Shown in pieces: positions 1 to 7,012 of a stretch of 13,344 nt of DNA. This DNA is from Coemansia sp. RSA 1804 (Eukaryota; Kickxellomycota; Kickxellomycetes; Kickxellales; Kickxellaceae). The notes beneath the pieces were generated by a model. It did no database searches. It saw only the letters and a list, made by a program, of their open reading frames with translations, and was not told the DNA's origin. The number at the start of each line of letters is the position of its first letter. The stretch's first letter is position 1. A program made the translations under genes and the position numbers. The stretch covers positions 1-13,344 of the forward strand of contig JANBTH010000639.1 of the NCBI GenBank assembly GCA_027578815.1. Reading direction: 5' to 3'.

Positions 1-205
1 GGCTAAACTAACCATTTCTTGAATTTTCATGTTTATTCCTTTACATGCGTTTCAATTTAAGCAGCAAATGTAAAATACTGGGCCTTGGCTTTGCCCACTG
101 GTTTATGCAGCTACTATTTATTGTGAGTTTAAACATAACACACGCTTACGCATGTGCATAGAGCAATATTTTTCTTATTATTTATGTGTCTACCGTACAT
201 TGTTT

Positions 206-421
206 TTACGTTATCAATCTGCATAACCCATTTTTTGATGAAACCAATGTATATTTGGTAAGGTCATATACTGGTATGTGAATTGTAAGCTTATCTTCTG
301 TTAAAAGTCTGTTGTAGTAATTTTGGCAGAAAACAAATTCTACTACATTACAATCGGGTCTACATGTTATGCATTGTACATATAAAATCTGGCTTTTACA
401 TTTATCACATTCATAAACAAA
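206..421 (-). pseudogene. Decayed copy of the small cysteine-rich (MC-x3-C-x2-C) gene family
   Basis: Reading the minus strand, an open frame of 71 codons holds cysteines spaced C-x2-C-x8-C-x6-C-x7-C. This is exactly the spacing from the second to the sixth aligned cysteine of the intact gene at 1203-1358. The block around the last of these (C-Q-N-Y-Y followed by L-L) matches C-K-N-Y-Y and L-L in that gene. Where the relative has ATG TGT (Met-Cys), this copy has TAA TTT, so both the start codon and the first cysteine are lost, and no in-frame ATG lies between that stop and the cysteines. The frame also runs about 25 codons past the relative's stop, in sequence without family features. The simplest reading is a pseudogene. 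An intron supplying a new 5' end cannot be excluded. Confidence 0.6.
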
Positions 422-1202
422 TTATTTTTTTCAGAAAATGTAGAATAAAATAAAAAATTACTTTGTTAGATTGTCAAAGGTGCAAAAAGGATACCTCTGT
501 TCAATGGCCATAAAGGAATCTCAACTGCTTTATATTCAAAAGAAGTGCAATACAAATTAATTGTATGTCTTATTTGCCAATTTGGAAACTCAATCCCAAC
601 TTTTATCTTCAAATTTTAACTGAATATAAGATTTTAATAACAGTCGGATGTAAAGTGTGACTTTTTGTTTGTGTCTTTTCTCTTTGCAGAATATGCAGAT
701 ATAATTGTAAAAACGGAGACTCACATGTTCACTGTGGTCATATTTCAGATATAGGTATATTAAAAACTCATTGTAGGAATGACCGCAGCAGTTATATTAA
801 ATAAAAGCAATTAGCCAGTATTTCATAAATTTTGCATTCTCTTACCCCCATTCCTTAGTATTTCAATTTATATTAAAAAATTTAATTAAATATATTTTTG
901 TCTCGCATATACACATAGGATACCAGTTTTTTATAATGTGTCTTGTTTTTTAACAACGTAACAAAAGTAAAAGCAACATTTAATACATTGGTTTATGCAA
1001 AAAAATAAAACTAACAAAGATATACTTTATTATTGCTACACAATGTTTTATTGTTTACATTTTAAACAAGAGACACTTGTTAATATAATATTGTTGCTTA
1101 ATAAGTTGTATCTTGCTGACATAGCTTACAATTACTACCAATATAATTTACATAATTTTTTTTCAGGTGAGGTAATTTCGACAATAGAAAGACCAATTAC
1201 AG
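422..1202. other. AT-rich intergenic stretch with promoter of the decayed copy
   Basis: There is no convincing gene here. The lower part (about 470-760) is the upstream region of the decayed minus-strand copy and is duplicated at about 1420-1700. A plus-strand run at 692-808 preceded by a pyrimidine-rich CTCTTTGCAG (possible 3' splice site) encodes a short peptide with cysteines, starting I-C-R-Y-N-C, but it has no start codon and its counterpart near 1640 is scrambled. A 75-codon plus-strand open frame at 995-1222 has no recognisable feature and runs into the 3' end of the cysteine-rich gene. Confidence 0.5.
522..534 (-). promoter_or_regulatory. Conserved TATA-type element upstream of the decayed copy
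   Basis: On the minus strand it reads TATAAAGCAGTTG. It matches TATAAAAGCAACTG upstream of the gene at 1203-1358 and TATAATAAAAGCAATTG upstream of the gene at 12102-12239. It lies about 100 bp from the position corresponding to the start codon. It combines a TATA box with a CANNTG hexamer. Confidence 0.5.
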
Positions 1203-1358
1203 TTACTGGCACGGGGGATTAGCCTTTTCTGCGTCAGAAAGTAAACAATAATAGTTCTTGCAAATAGCAGGTACTTTAATTTTGCAACCGGGGTTTCCCG
1301 CAGAGCAGGATTTAGTTATACCCAGACAGTTGCAAATCTGGCATCTATACTGACACAT
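1203..1358 (-). CDS. Small cysteine-rich protein, 51 aa, nine cysteines (unrecognised family)
   Basis: I do not recognise this protein. The predicted product has 51 residues with cysteines at 2, 6, 9, 11, 18, 25, 33, 38 and 50. It starts M-C-Q-Y-R-C-Q-I-C and ends N-P-P-C-Q. The MC-x3-C-x2-C start and the later spacing match two other minus-strand genes in this window (12102-12239 and 12766-12918), which is the main reason to call it a gene. I chose ATG at 1358: it has A at -3 and is the first ATG after a TATA-like element at 1469-1482. The same frame stays open for 13 more codons without an ATG (up to a TTG at 1397) and reads as a hydrophobic, signal-like stretch ending L-T-I just before the Met, so an upstream exon or non-AUG start is possible. 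Nine cysteines in 51 residues suggest disulfide-rich or metal-binding folding; neither is shown. Confidence 0.65.
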   Translation of the reverse strand: MCQYRCQICNCLGITKSCSAGNPGCKIKVPAICKNYYCLLSDAEKANPPCQ

Positions 1359-1468
1359 GATAGTCAAAAACTGTATAATGTATAATAAAACACTCAAATA
1401 TTATCCGTAGGTTGTTAAAAATGTAAAGAAAATCTGCTTTGTTTAATGGTCAAAGAGAGACCTCCAAC

Positions 1469-1482
1469 CAGTTGCTTTTATA
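1469..1482 (-). promoter_or_regulatory. TATAAAAGCAACTG promoter element
   Basis: This is a minus-strand TATA box fused to a CANNTG hexamer, 111 bp upstream of the ATG at 1358. The same composite element occurs at comparable distances upstream of the decayed copy and of the gene at 12102-12239. Confidence 0.55.
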
Positions 1483-1697
1483 CTAAAACAAACAGATAGA
1501 AAGAAAATTTTTTTGTATATCTTGTTTAAATCACATTATCATTTATTGTATAGATTTAACTGCATATAAGACGCTGCAAGCTTGTAAACACTATAAAGAC
1601 ATTATTCCTTGTGTGGTGTTTATTGTATATTATATGCTAAATTGCAAATACAGTAAAGCGAGACAAATTGCCACTGTGGTCACATTTAGGATATACG

Positions 1698-2221
1698 TAG
1701 AGTGGAGAAATCCTTGCAAGCAGAAATCCAACACTATCATATTGCACAATAACAATATATCGAATCTCGTGCATTCAAGTTTTACTCATTTCCATTTTTA
1801 ATGTGCCAACCTTGTGTAATTTCAGTATGAAGAGAGACATGACATTGAAAAGTGGAAACTCTGTCTATCTAAAAGAGACGGTGTGTTCACTTATATTACC
1901 CTTTTTTCACATACATGTATTTACTTCTTGAAACAATTATTTCACGCTGAGGATATTAAAGCAAATCTTATACTTGTTCTGTTTGCTTTAATATATACAC
2001 TACTACAATATATAATAAGAGCTTTAAGCCCTGTTATTCAGATATGCCATGGAATAAATATAATAGTGTGCATTCAAAGCAATGAATACAAGACATGAAA
2101 ACGGTTCATTCAACGTTTAATCACAGAGCAGCCAATAGATATAGCTTTACAGCGGTATATAAAACACTAGATGTCGTTCAGAACCGTGGTGATAAAAAAA
2201 ACTAGAATAGTAGCAGCGCGG
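1698..2221. other. AT-rich gene-free stretch with a 13-bp inverted repeat
   Basis: I see no supportable gene. The open frames of 62 and 71 codons (1613-1801 and 1883-2098) lack recognisable features; the second starts at GTG. A perfect 13-bp inverted repeat (ATATTAAAGCAAA at 1953-1965 and its complement at 1982-1994, 16-bp loop) could form a hairpin. TATATAAAA at 2156-2164 points toward an open frame antisense to IMP3 but lies only 7 bp from its ATG, too close for a normal core promoter. Confidence 0.5.
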
Positions 2222-2770
2222 TTAGAGGAGGTCAAAGTCGTCGAGCTTGTCGTTGTACTTGAGGATCTTGCGCTTGATGGCAGAGGTGTCGACCCACGTA
2301 ACAAAGTCCTCCATGTTGCGCGTAACGAGAAAGGCAGGGTCGGTGACGGAATCGGGACCAACGCGCACATGGCCGTGCTGAATAAGGCGCACGGCCTCCG
2401 ACACATGCTGCGCCATTCGCAGGCGACACATAACCACCGCCAGCCGCCGACGGCAAAACGCCGACACCGTCAGTCTGTCCACCTGCGATACCGCCTTGCG
2501 CGACGAAATCACGCCCAGGTTGTACAGCTTGTCCACCAGCGCCTCCTCGCTCTCGCGCCGCTGCGGGTCGCGCGGATCCAGGCGCGATATCGCGTGTGCC
2601 AGCTTCTGTGCGCCCCGAACAAGCGCACTGTACTTGTGGTACTCCTCGCGTGTACGCAGATTATATCTGCGCATGACCTCTATCTCGCGCACACTGTGCT
2701 CGCTCTTCCAGTCGACAAAGTCAACCTTGCGCAGGAGCTTCTTTTCGTGGTATTTTAGCTGGCGAACCAT
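2222..2770 (-). CDS. IMP3: U3 small nucleolar ribonucleoprotein IMP3 (S4-domain protein)
   Basis: IMP3 is part of the Mpp10-Imp3-Imp4 complex of the small-subunit processome in the nucleolus. It helps U3 snoRNA pair with pre-rRNA for early 18S maturation. The 182-residue product is close to the usual length (yeast about 183). It begins M-V-R-Q-L-K-Y-H-E-K-K-L-L-R-K-V-D-F, the family's N-terminal signature, and continues with W-K-S-E-H and the conserved R-R-Y-N-L-R-T-R-E-E-Y-H-K-Y region. An S4 RNA-binding domain spans about residues 107-165, including A-V-R-L-I-Q-H-G-H-V-R-V-G-P and D-P-A-F-L-V-T-R-N-M-E-D-F-V-T-W. The C terminus is K-I-L-K-Y-N-D-K-L-D-D-F-D-L-L. It is a single exon. It diverges from the LLPH-like gene at 3185, also a ribosome-assembly factor. 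The antisense open frame over this gene is a coding shadow. Confidence 0.96.
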   Translation of the reverse strand: MVRQLKYHEKKLLRKVDFVDWKSEHSVREIEVMRRYNLRTREEYHKYSALVRGAQKLAHAISRLDPRDPQRRESEEALVDKLYNLGVISSRKAVSQVDRLTVSAFCRRRLAVVMCRLRMAQHVSEAVRLIQHGHVRVGPDSVTDPAFLVTRNMEDFVTWVDTSAIKRKILKYNDKLDDFDLL

Positions 2771-3184
2771 CCCTGTGTGAGAAGCCTACGTCTTCGTTGT
2801 GGCAAATAAAAGCCCGTTTTGCTGCTGCTGAAAGAAAGTAAATTACAAATTAAAGTTAATGAGGGGCAATTAGGGTCGTGGAGAGGTGCGAGTGGAAGAC
2901 AAAGAGGAGCCAGATCAGCACAACAAATGGTCGCTGTCATTATTTTGGAAAGCTAACCAGAAAAAAAATTATGTTTTTAATTACGGCTGCTGATCACGCT
3001 GATTAGGATTAATACCTTTTTTCTGCTTTTTTTTCATCAGTTGCTCACAAAAATGGAAAGCCTGACTTTCTTCTTCTCCCCCTTTAAACAATTCCATCCT
3101 CCTATTCCTTTATTTCCTTTAATTTCATTACGCACTCCCTGTCAGCCTCCTAGAATAGCATAATAGAAATCAAAGAGGGGAAGC
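2771..3184. promoter_or_regulatory. Shared divergent promoter region, IMP3 and LLPH-like gene
   Basis: These 414 bp separate two start codons pointing away from each other and must contain both promoters. The half near the LLPH-like gene has long pyrimidine tracts on the plus strand (3055-3130), as is common just upstream of fungal housekeeping starts. A-rich and T-rich runs lie around 2960-3035. I could not identify a clean copy of the yeast PAC or RRPE ribosome-biogenesis motifs. Confidence 0.5.
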
Positions 3185-3565
3185 ATGGCAAAGTCGGCAC
3201 GCTCAAAGTCAAGCATCAAGAACCGGAACGCTCTGCGTGCAACTGTGTTTGGGCCACACGAGGCTGCGCGCATCAAGCGGCTGGCGGAGAAGCAGAGGAT
3301 AACGGCTGGGAGTACAGCGGATCTTATGGTCGACGATTCTGAAGAACCCGCGTCTGGCGCCAGTGCTGCCGCCAAGGATGTCGAGATGGCCGAAGCAAAC
3401 AGCAGCAACACAAATTCTGGTGATAATGAGGCGGGCCCGAAACGTTCATCTAAAAGGACCGCCAAGGGCGGAAAGAACGGTAAGCGCATTGTTGTGCGCA
3501 ACAAGAAGGGCCGCGTGATGTCCAGGAACAGCGTCAGTTGGGTCAAGCAGAAGCGGTTCAAGTAA
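3185..3565 (+). CDS. LLPH/YBL028C-like nucleolar ribosome-biogenesis protein (DUF2423)
   Basis: A 126-residue basic protein. The N terminus (M-A-K-S-A-R-S-K-S-S-I-K-N-R-N, then E-A-A-R-I-K-R-L-A) fits the DUF2423 family, which includes yeast YBL028C and animal LLPH. These are small nucleolar or chromatin-associated proteins linked to 60S pre-ribosomes. Residues about 48-85 are an acidic, Ala/Ser/Asn-rich linker that should be disordered. Residues about 86-126 are strongly basic (K-R-S-S-K-R-T, K-G-G-K-N-G-K-R, N-K-K-G-R-V-M-S-R-N-S-V-S-W-V-K-Q-K-R-F-K) and resemble the family's basic C terminus, with a likely nucleolar localisation signal. The ATG at 3185 gives the conserved MAKS start. It is a single exon. 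Family assignment rests on both termini; the middle is not conserved. Its role here is inferred from the family. Confidence 0.8.
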   Translation: MAKSARSKSSIKNRNALRATVFGPHEAARIKRLAEKQRITAGSTADLMVDDSEEPASGASAAAKDVEMAEANSSNTNSGDNEAGPKRSSKRTAKGGKNGKRIVVRNKKGRVMSRNSVSWVKQKRFK

Positions 3566-3628
3566 CACTTTTTTGCCGATAAATTTGATGCATGGATCAC
3601 ATGCTAATTGGATCATTCTTTTTTATTA

Positions 3629-3640
3629 ATCGATCGATCG
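3629..3640. repeat. ATCG simple repeat, palindromic
   Basis: Three tandem copies of ATCG (ATCGATCGATCG) lie between the LLPH-like and dihydroorotase genes. The surrounding 208-bp spacer is otherwise T-rich and must hold the LLPH-like 3' end and the dihydroorotase promoter. Confidence 0.6.
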
Positions 3641-3773
3641 TTTGGTTCAATTTTTCAGCCAACACTAGTTTGGCTCGGTGGATAACTTTTTTATCTCTTT
3701 CTTTCTTTTCTTTAGTGTTTTTATGTAAAGTATATTACAGACCTTTCTTCTTTTCATATTTTAATTAACAACA

Positions 3774-4859
3774 ATGGCGGATAGTGTTAACCCGAGCAAG
3801 CCCATCGACACAATTACGCTGCCCTGGGCCAGCGATTTCCATTGCCACCTTCGCCAAGGAGCAATGATGGAGACAGTTACTCCCATGGTGGAGCAAGGAG
3901 GGGTGCGCACAGTGCTTGCGATGCCCAACCTGACACCGCCTCTTACAACCGCGCAGATGGCCTATGACTATGGCAAGGTTCTTCAGCAGATTGCACCTAA
4001 AGTCAAGTTCATCTTGACTCTCTATCTGAACCCCGACCTCACACCCGAGGAGATCAGCAAGGCTGCAAAGATGGGAATCACAGCAGTGAAGATGTATCCA
4101 AGCGGCGTGACCACAAACAGCGACTGGGGCGTCGTTGATCTGAAGATGTACTACAAGACGTTTCATGCCATGCAGGAAAACAACATGGTTCTCTGCTTGC
4201 ACGGCGAGTGTCCATCTGATGCAGAGAAGGGCATATGTATTCTCAACGCTGAAGAAAGGTTTCTTGACACCTTGCGCGAGCTTCACAAGGACTTTCCGCG
4301 GCTGAGGATAGTGCTTGAGCACGCAACAATCAAGGCTGCAGTGGAGTGCGTCAAGTCGCTGGGTGAGACAGTCGGATGCACAATCACTGCGCACCACCTG
4401 TTTATAACGGTGGATGACTGGGCTGGGCAGCCGCATCATTTCTGCAAGCCGGTTGCCAAGTTTCCCGACGATCGGAAGGCTCTGAGAGAGGTCGTCATGA
4501 GCGGACACCACAGATTCTTCCTGGGCTCAGACTCTGCTCCGCATCCACGCAAAGCAAAGCAGGGAGAGAAGCCCGCTGCCGGTGTATTCACCACGCCGAT
4601 CCTGATTCCGCTGCTGGCTACGCTGTTTGAGAAGCTCGGGTGCCTCGATAAGCTTGAGGCATTTGTTTCAACGTACGGGAGAGAATTCTACCAGCTTCCT
4701 GCTGCCAACAGCAACACTGCTGAGGGGTCCATCACGCTGGTGCGCACAGCTAACAGTGTTCCAGCCGCCTACAACGTTGCAGGCAGCGATGTGGATGGCG
4801 ATACTGTTGTTCCCTTTATGTCTGGCCAGGAGCTGGCATGGCAGATTAAGGCTGACTAG
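3774..4859 (+). CDS. URA4: Dihydroorotase (pyrimidine biosynthesis)
   Basis: Catalyses reversible cyclisation of N-carbamoyl-L-aspartate to dihydroorotate, the third step of de novo pyrimidine synthesis, in the cytosol. The 361-residue product is a full-length, monofunctional, PyrC/URA4-type zinc amidohydrolase. Visible residues by family knowledge: metal ligands H23 and H25 (F-H-C-H-L-R), carboxylated K106 (A-V-K-M-Y-P-S-G), H143 (L-H-G-E), H183 (E-H-A-T) and catalytic D253 (G-S-D-S-A-P-H); substrate contacts R27, N52 (A-M-P-N) and H257. No key residue is missing and there is no intron. The start sits in a good context (AACAACAATGGCG), and the homologous sequence starts shortly after it. It is distinct from the dihydroorotase-like domain inside the fungal URA2/CAD multi-enzyme. 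It lies 208 bp downstream of the LLPH-like gene on the same strand, with no sign of functional linkage to it. Confidence 0.97.
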   Translation: MADSVNPSKPIDTITLPWASDFHCHLRQGAMMETVTPMVEQGGVRTVLAMPNLTPPLTTAQMAYDYGKVLQQIAPKVKFILTLYLNPDLTPEEISKAAKMGITAVKMYPSGVTTNSDWGVVDLKMYYKTFHAMQENNMVLCLHGECPSDAEKGICILNAEERFLDTLRELHKDFPRLRIVLEHATIKAAVECVKSLGETVGCTITAHHLFITVDDWAGQPHHFCKPVAKFPDDRKALREVVMSGHHRFFLGSDSAPHPRKAKQGEKPAAGVFTTPILIPLLATLFEKLGCLDKLEAFVSTYGREFYQLPAANSNTAEGSITLVRTANSVPAAYNVAGSDVDGDTVVPFMSGQELAWQIKAD

Positions 4860-5284
4860 GTTTAGCTGCTATATGTGCACGTGTACCAATCATCCGGTAC
4901 GAGTTATCTTTCTTTTAGCGTGTATTCACAAGGCTGTCAAAACAGAAAAGAATAAGTTATAACATAACGTGAACAAAGACTAAAAAGGTAATGTGTCAAA
5001 GAAAATGGCTTTCTCGCGCAAAGAGAATTGCTTCCTTGAGTAGAGAAAGTCGTGATGGTCGCCTGTTAGGCCTTTGCCGAAAAGTGCTTGGTGACAGATA
5101 AGCAAGAAATATTATATAGACGTGCTGCTTCCAGCGTAGCATAACATATCGCCGGACAAGGAGAAATGTTGCAACTCTTTTGTCTTTATTTGACTAACAT
5201 TTCCGTTATTATTTTTGTTTTGTTATTTTTACATTGTTTTAGCTATTCAAACTGTGCTGGCCATAGAAAGCAACATTATTAACA
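4860..5284. other. Intergenic region with promoter of first DPBB gene
   Basis: There is no gene. It contains a palindromic CACGTG at 4878-4883 just after the dihydroorotase stop. A TATATAG at 5113-5119, about 170 bp before the next ATG, could be the core promoter of the DPBB gene at 5285. Confidence 0.45.
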
Positions 5285-5752
5285 ATGAGGTTTTTGCAGT
5301 CTCTTACTCTTGCAACACTTGGGCTTGTGGCAACAAGTGTATATGCTGCACCACTACAAGATGTGTCTGCTTCTGTGACAAATGAACAAACCGGAGTCAC
5401 AGATGCTAATATTGGAAAGACCGAGTACACTGGTGCTGTTATAATATACGATGCGTATGGAAATGCTTGTCCAAACGATCCTACCAACAAGCTCCCCATC
5501 GTGGCGATTAGCGACAAGCAGTTTGGTGATTTTGTTGAGAATACCGTGCCTGAAATGTGCAGCAAATGTGTGAGGATCAAGGTTGACACGGCAAATACTT
5601 TTGCTCGTATTATTGGAATTTGCGAGGGGTGCGGAGATGAAAACCTCGAAATGCAAGCTGAGGAGATTGCAAAGCTCAATGGCGACAACAACAACCAGTT
5701 TACCGAAAAGGAGGTTGTTTGGGAGATTGTTGACTGTGCTCAGGCACTCTAG
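5285..5752 (+). CDS. Secreted barwin/RlpA-like DPBB protein, divergent copy lacking the CPxC-adjacent Asp
   Basis: A 155-residue protein with an N-terminal signal peptide (about 1-21; hydrophobic core, likely cleavage after V-Y-A) and a compact domain from about residue 48 to the end. Six cysteines (62, 92, 95, 113, 116, 151) align with the six of the three DPBB paralogs downstream: the C-S-K-C pair, the C-E-G-C pair and the terminal W-E-I-V-D-C. DPBB proteins of this type include loosenins, expansin domains and barwin-like inhibitors, all extracellular. This copy is the most divergent: the paralogs' [VT]-D-x-C-P-x-C is I-G-I-C-E-G-C here, so the conserved Asp is Gly, and G-D-L-D-L-S is replaced by E-N-L-E-M-Q. 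Expansin-like wall loosening that depends on that Asp would not be expected. It also has almost no linker between signal peptide and domain. Confidence 0.82.
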   Translation: MRFLQSLTLATLGLVATSVYAAPLQDVSASVTNEQTGVTDANIGKTEYTGAVIIYDAYGNACPNDPTNKLPIVAISDKQFGDFVENTVPEMCSKCVRIKVDTANTFARIIGICEGCGDENLEMQAEEIAKLNGDNNNQFTEKEVVWEIVDCAQAL

Positions 5753-6084
5753 CTTTTACCGAAACTGCAGTTTTTAGTTTGTTTTAGTTTATTGAATTAT
5801 TTTCTACTGCTAATTAATTAGAATCGCTTTGATCTATGCTAATGAAAGACAAAAATAATGCTATTTTTGCACAGATATTGCATTCTTGTTACTGCTTTTC
5901 AAATCCTGTGTTGTAAAGTTTATAGTTATATTTCATACTAAATTTTGAGTAAAGACAAGGTGAATTTCTACCATTTAATAGACAGTCTACAAGACGATAA
6001 TAAATATTTTATCAACAGTATGTCAACAGAACAGAAACCCCTATTAAACCTCGTTTAAATACTATTTAAATATTATATTCTAAT
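5753..6084. other. AT-rich intergenic spacer between first and second DPBB genes
   Basis: These 332 bp hold no gene that I can see. The last 40 bp before the next ATG contain TTTAAATA/TATTTAAATA-type palindromic AT runs, but no clear TATA box at a normal distance. Confidence 0.4.
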
Positions 6085-6723
6085 ATGGAAATATCTATAT
6101 CTTTGTTATTGAATTGTCTTTTCCTAGCGTCTATGATAGAATCCTCCAATATCCAATCTCTAGATGGACAGCGCAAAAGTATGCTCATTCAGCTTCCAAG
6201 AAGCAGAGAGCCGCCGTATCGTAACAATCCAATAAGTGCGCCAATTAGCGACTCGAGCCAGCGGGAAAACAAAGACAAAGACGAACAGCATGTCAGCATC
6301 AGAACGACCGTATTAAACAAAATGCTTACACCGAATTTTCGCAATAATTCCTTGGAAACTTACAATTTCACAACTTCTACCAACATAGAAAGCTACAACA
6401 TTAACTATAATAATGTTTTTGTTGGCGATGCAACGTTCTTTACACCGGGACTTGGTGCGTGTGGCCAGAATAACAGCGAAGAAGATTTTATTGCTGCAAT
6501 TAATGCACCACAATATGGCGTATACGCTAATCCAAACAAAGCCTTCGTATGTGGCCAATGTGTTCTTGTGAAAGGAGCTTTGGGAGAAGTCAAGGTAGCC
6601 GTTACAGACAAATGTCCCCTTTGCAAGCACGGTGACTTGGATCTTTCGCCGGCTGCATTTGCAAAGATTGGAAAGCCAAAGGATGGCCGTATCCCTATTT
6701 TATGGTTGTTTGTCAGCTGTTAA
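6085..6723 (+). CDS. Secreted barwin/RlpA-like DPBB protein
   Basis: A 212-residue protein. A signal peptide covers about residues 1-20 (M-E-I-S-I-S-L-L-L-N start). A charged, Asn/Ser-rich linker of about 90 residues follows, with N-glycosylation sequons at N87 and N94. The C-terminal DPBB domain covers about 112-212. It has the six conserved cysteines (126, 156, 159, 177, 180, 212), F-T-P-G-L-G-A-C-G, A-I-N-A-P-Q-Y-G, V-T-D-K-C-P-L-C with the Asp retained at 175, and K-H-G-D-L-D-L-S-P-A-A-F. The domain is closest to that of the fourth copy (10975-11967), with long identical blocks; the linkers are unrelated. Likely extracellular and carbohydrate- or wall-associated by family; no substrate can be read from the sequence. 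The stop codon overlaps an AATAAA, a possible poly(A) signal. Confidence 0.87.
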   Translation: MEISISLLLNCLFLASMIESSNIQSLDGQRKSMLIQLPRSREPPYRNNPISAPISDSSQRENKDKDEQHVSIRTTVLNKMLTPNFRNNSLETYNFTTSTNIESYNINYNNVFVGDATFFTPGLGACGQNNSEEDFIAAINAPQYGVYANPNKAFVCGQCVLVKGALGEVKVAVTDKCPLCKHGDLDLSPAAFAKIGKPKDGRIPILWLFVSC

Positions 6724-7012
6724 ATAAAAGCATTTTAAAATGTAAACATTCTTAACAAACCTATATACCTTTGTAAGGTGTCGGCAGTCCTTTGACCATG
6801 CCTAGCGCACATGGAAAGATCTCTACTTTCTCTAAACAAAGAAATTAACACCTAAAAAGAGATTCAATCTTTCTATTCCTTTGTTTCTTTTTACTCCAAG
6901 AATTAAGGATAAGATAAATGTTTGACAGCTTGGCGATATGGATAAAGCACAGAAACGAAAACATGAATGGTTGAATCCAAAGCTTTTTTCAGCCATTTTT
7001 TACATTTAAAGT

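Larger units (their letters stand above)
206..755. repeat. Unit 1 of a diverged tandem duplication (about 945 bp period)
   Basis: Several blocks reappear in the same order at 1203-1697 with offsets of about 940-948 bp. They are the cysteine-rich coding frame, the CAACTGCTTTATA element at 522-534 (CAGTTGCTTTTATA at 1469-1482), TTTAACTGAATATAAGA at 615-631 (one mismatch at 1555-1571), and CACTGTGGTCATATTT at 730-745 (one mismatch at 1672-1687). Sequence between the blocks is AT-rich and strongly diverged. Exact edges are not visible by eye. Confidence 0.65.
1203..1697. repeat. Unit 2 of the diverged tandem duplication
   Basis: This is the partner of the unit at 206-755, with the matching blocks listed there in the same order and orientation. 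This unit keeps the intact cysteine-rich gene; the other carries the decayed copy. Confidence 0.65.

Noticed and set aside
692..808. Plus-strand frame reading I-C-R-Y-N-C with a preceding splice-acceptor-like CTCTTTGCAG, possibly another cysteine-rich family member
   Set aside because: There is no start codon or visible first exon. The later cysteine spacing does not fit the family, and the duplicated counterpart near 1640 is not in the same frame.
995..1222. 75-codon plus-strand ORF
   Set aside because: AT-rich composition without motifs. It overlaps the 3' end of the opposite-strand cysteine-rich gene; likely chance.
1613..2098. Plus-strand ORFs of 62 and 71 codons, the second hydrophobic
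   Set aside because: Their composition is that of AT-rich non-coding DNA and no family resemblance is seen; the second starts at GTG. The first lies partly in the duplicated region and is not preserved in the other unit.
2171..2758. 195-codon plus-strand ORF with a TATATAAAA just upstream
   Set aside because: It is antisense to IMP3, whose protein sequence is clearly recognisable. The TATA-like run is only 7 bp from the ATG and the peptide has no recognisable features.
4873..4962. ATG-TGC at 4873 opening M-C-T-C on the plus strand after dihydroorotase
   Set aside because: It lacks the MC-x3-C-x2-C spacing and the promoter element. It is the tail of a longer shadow frame running through the dihydroorotase gene.
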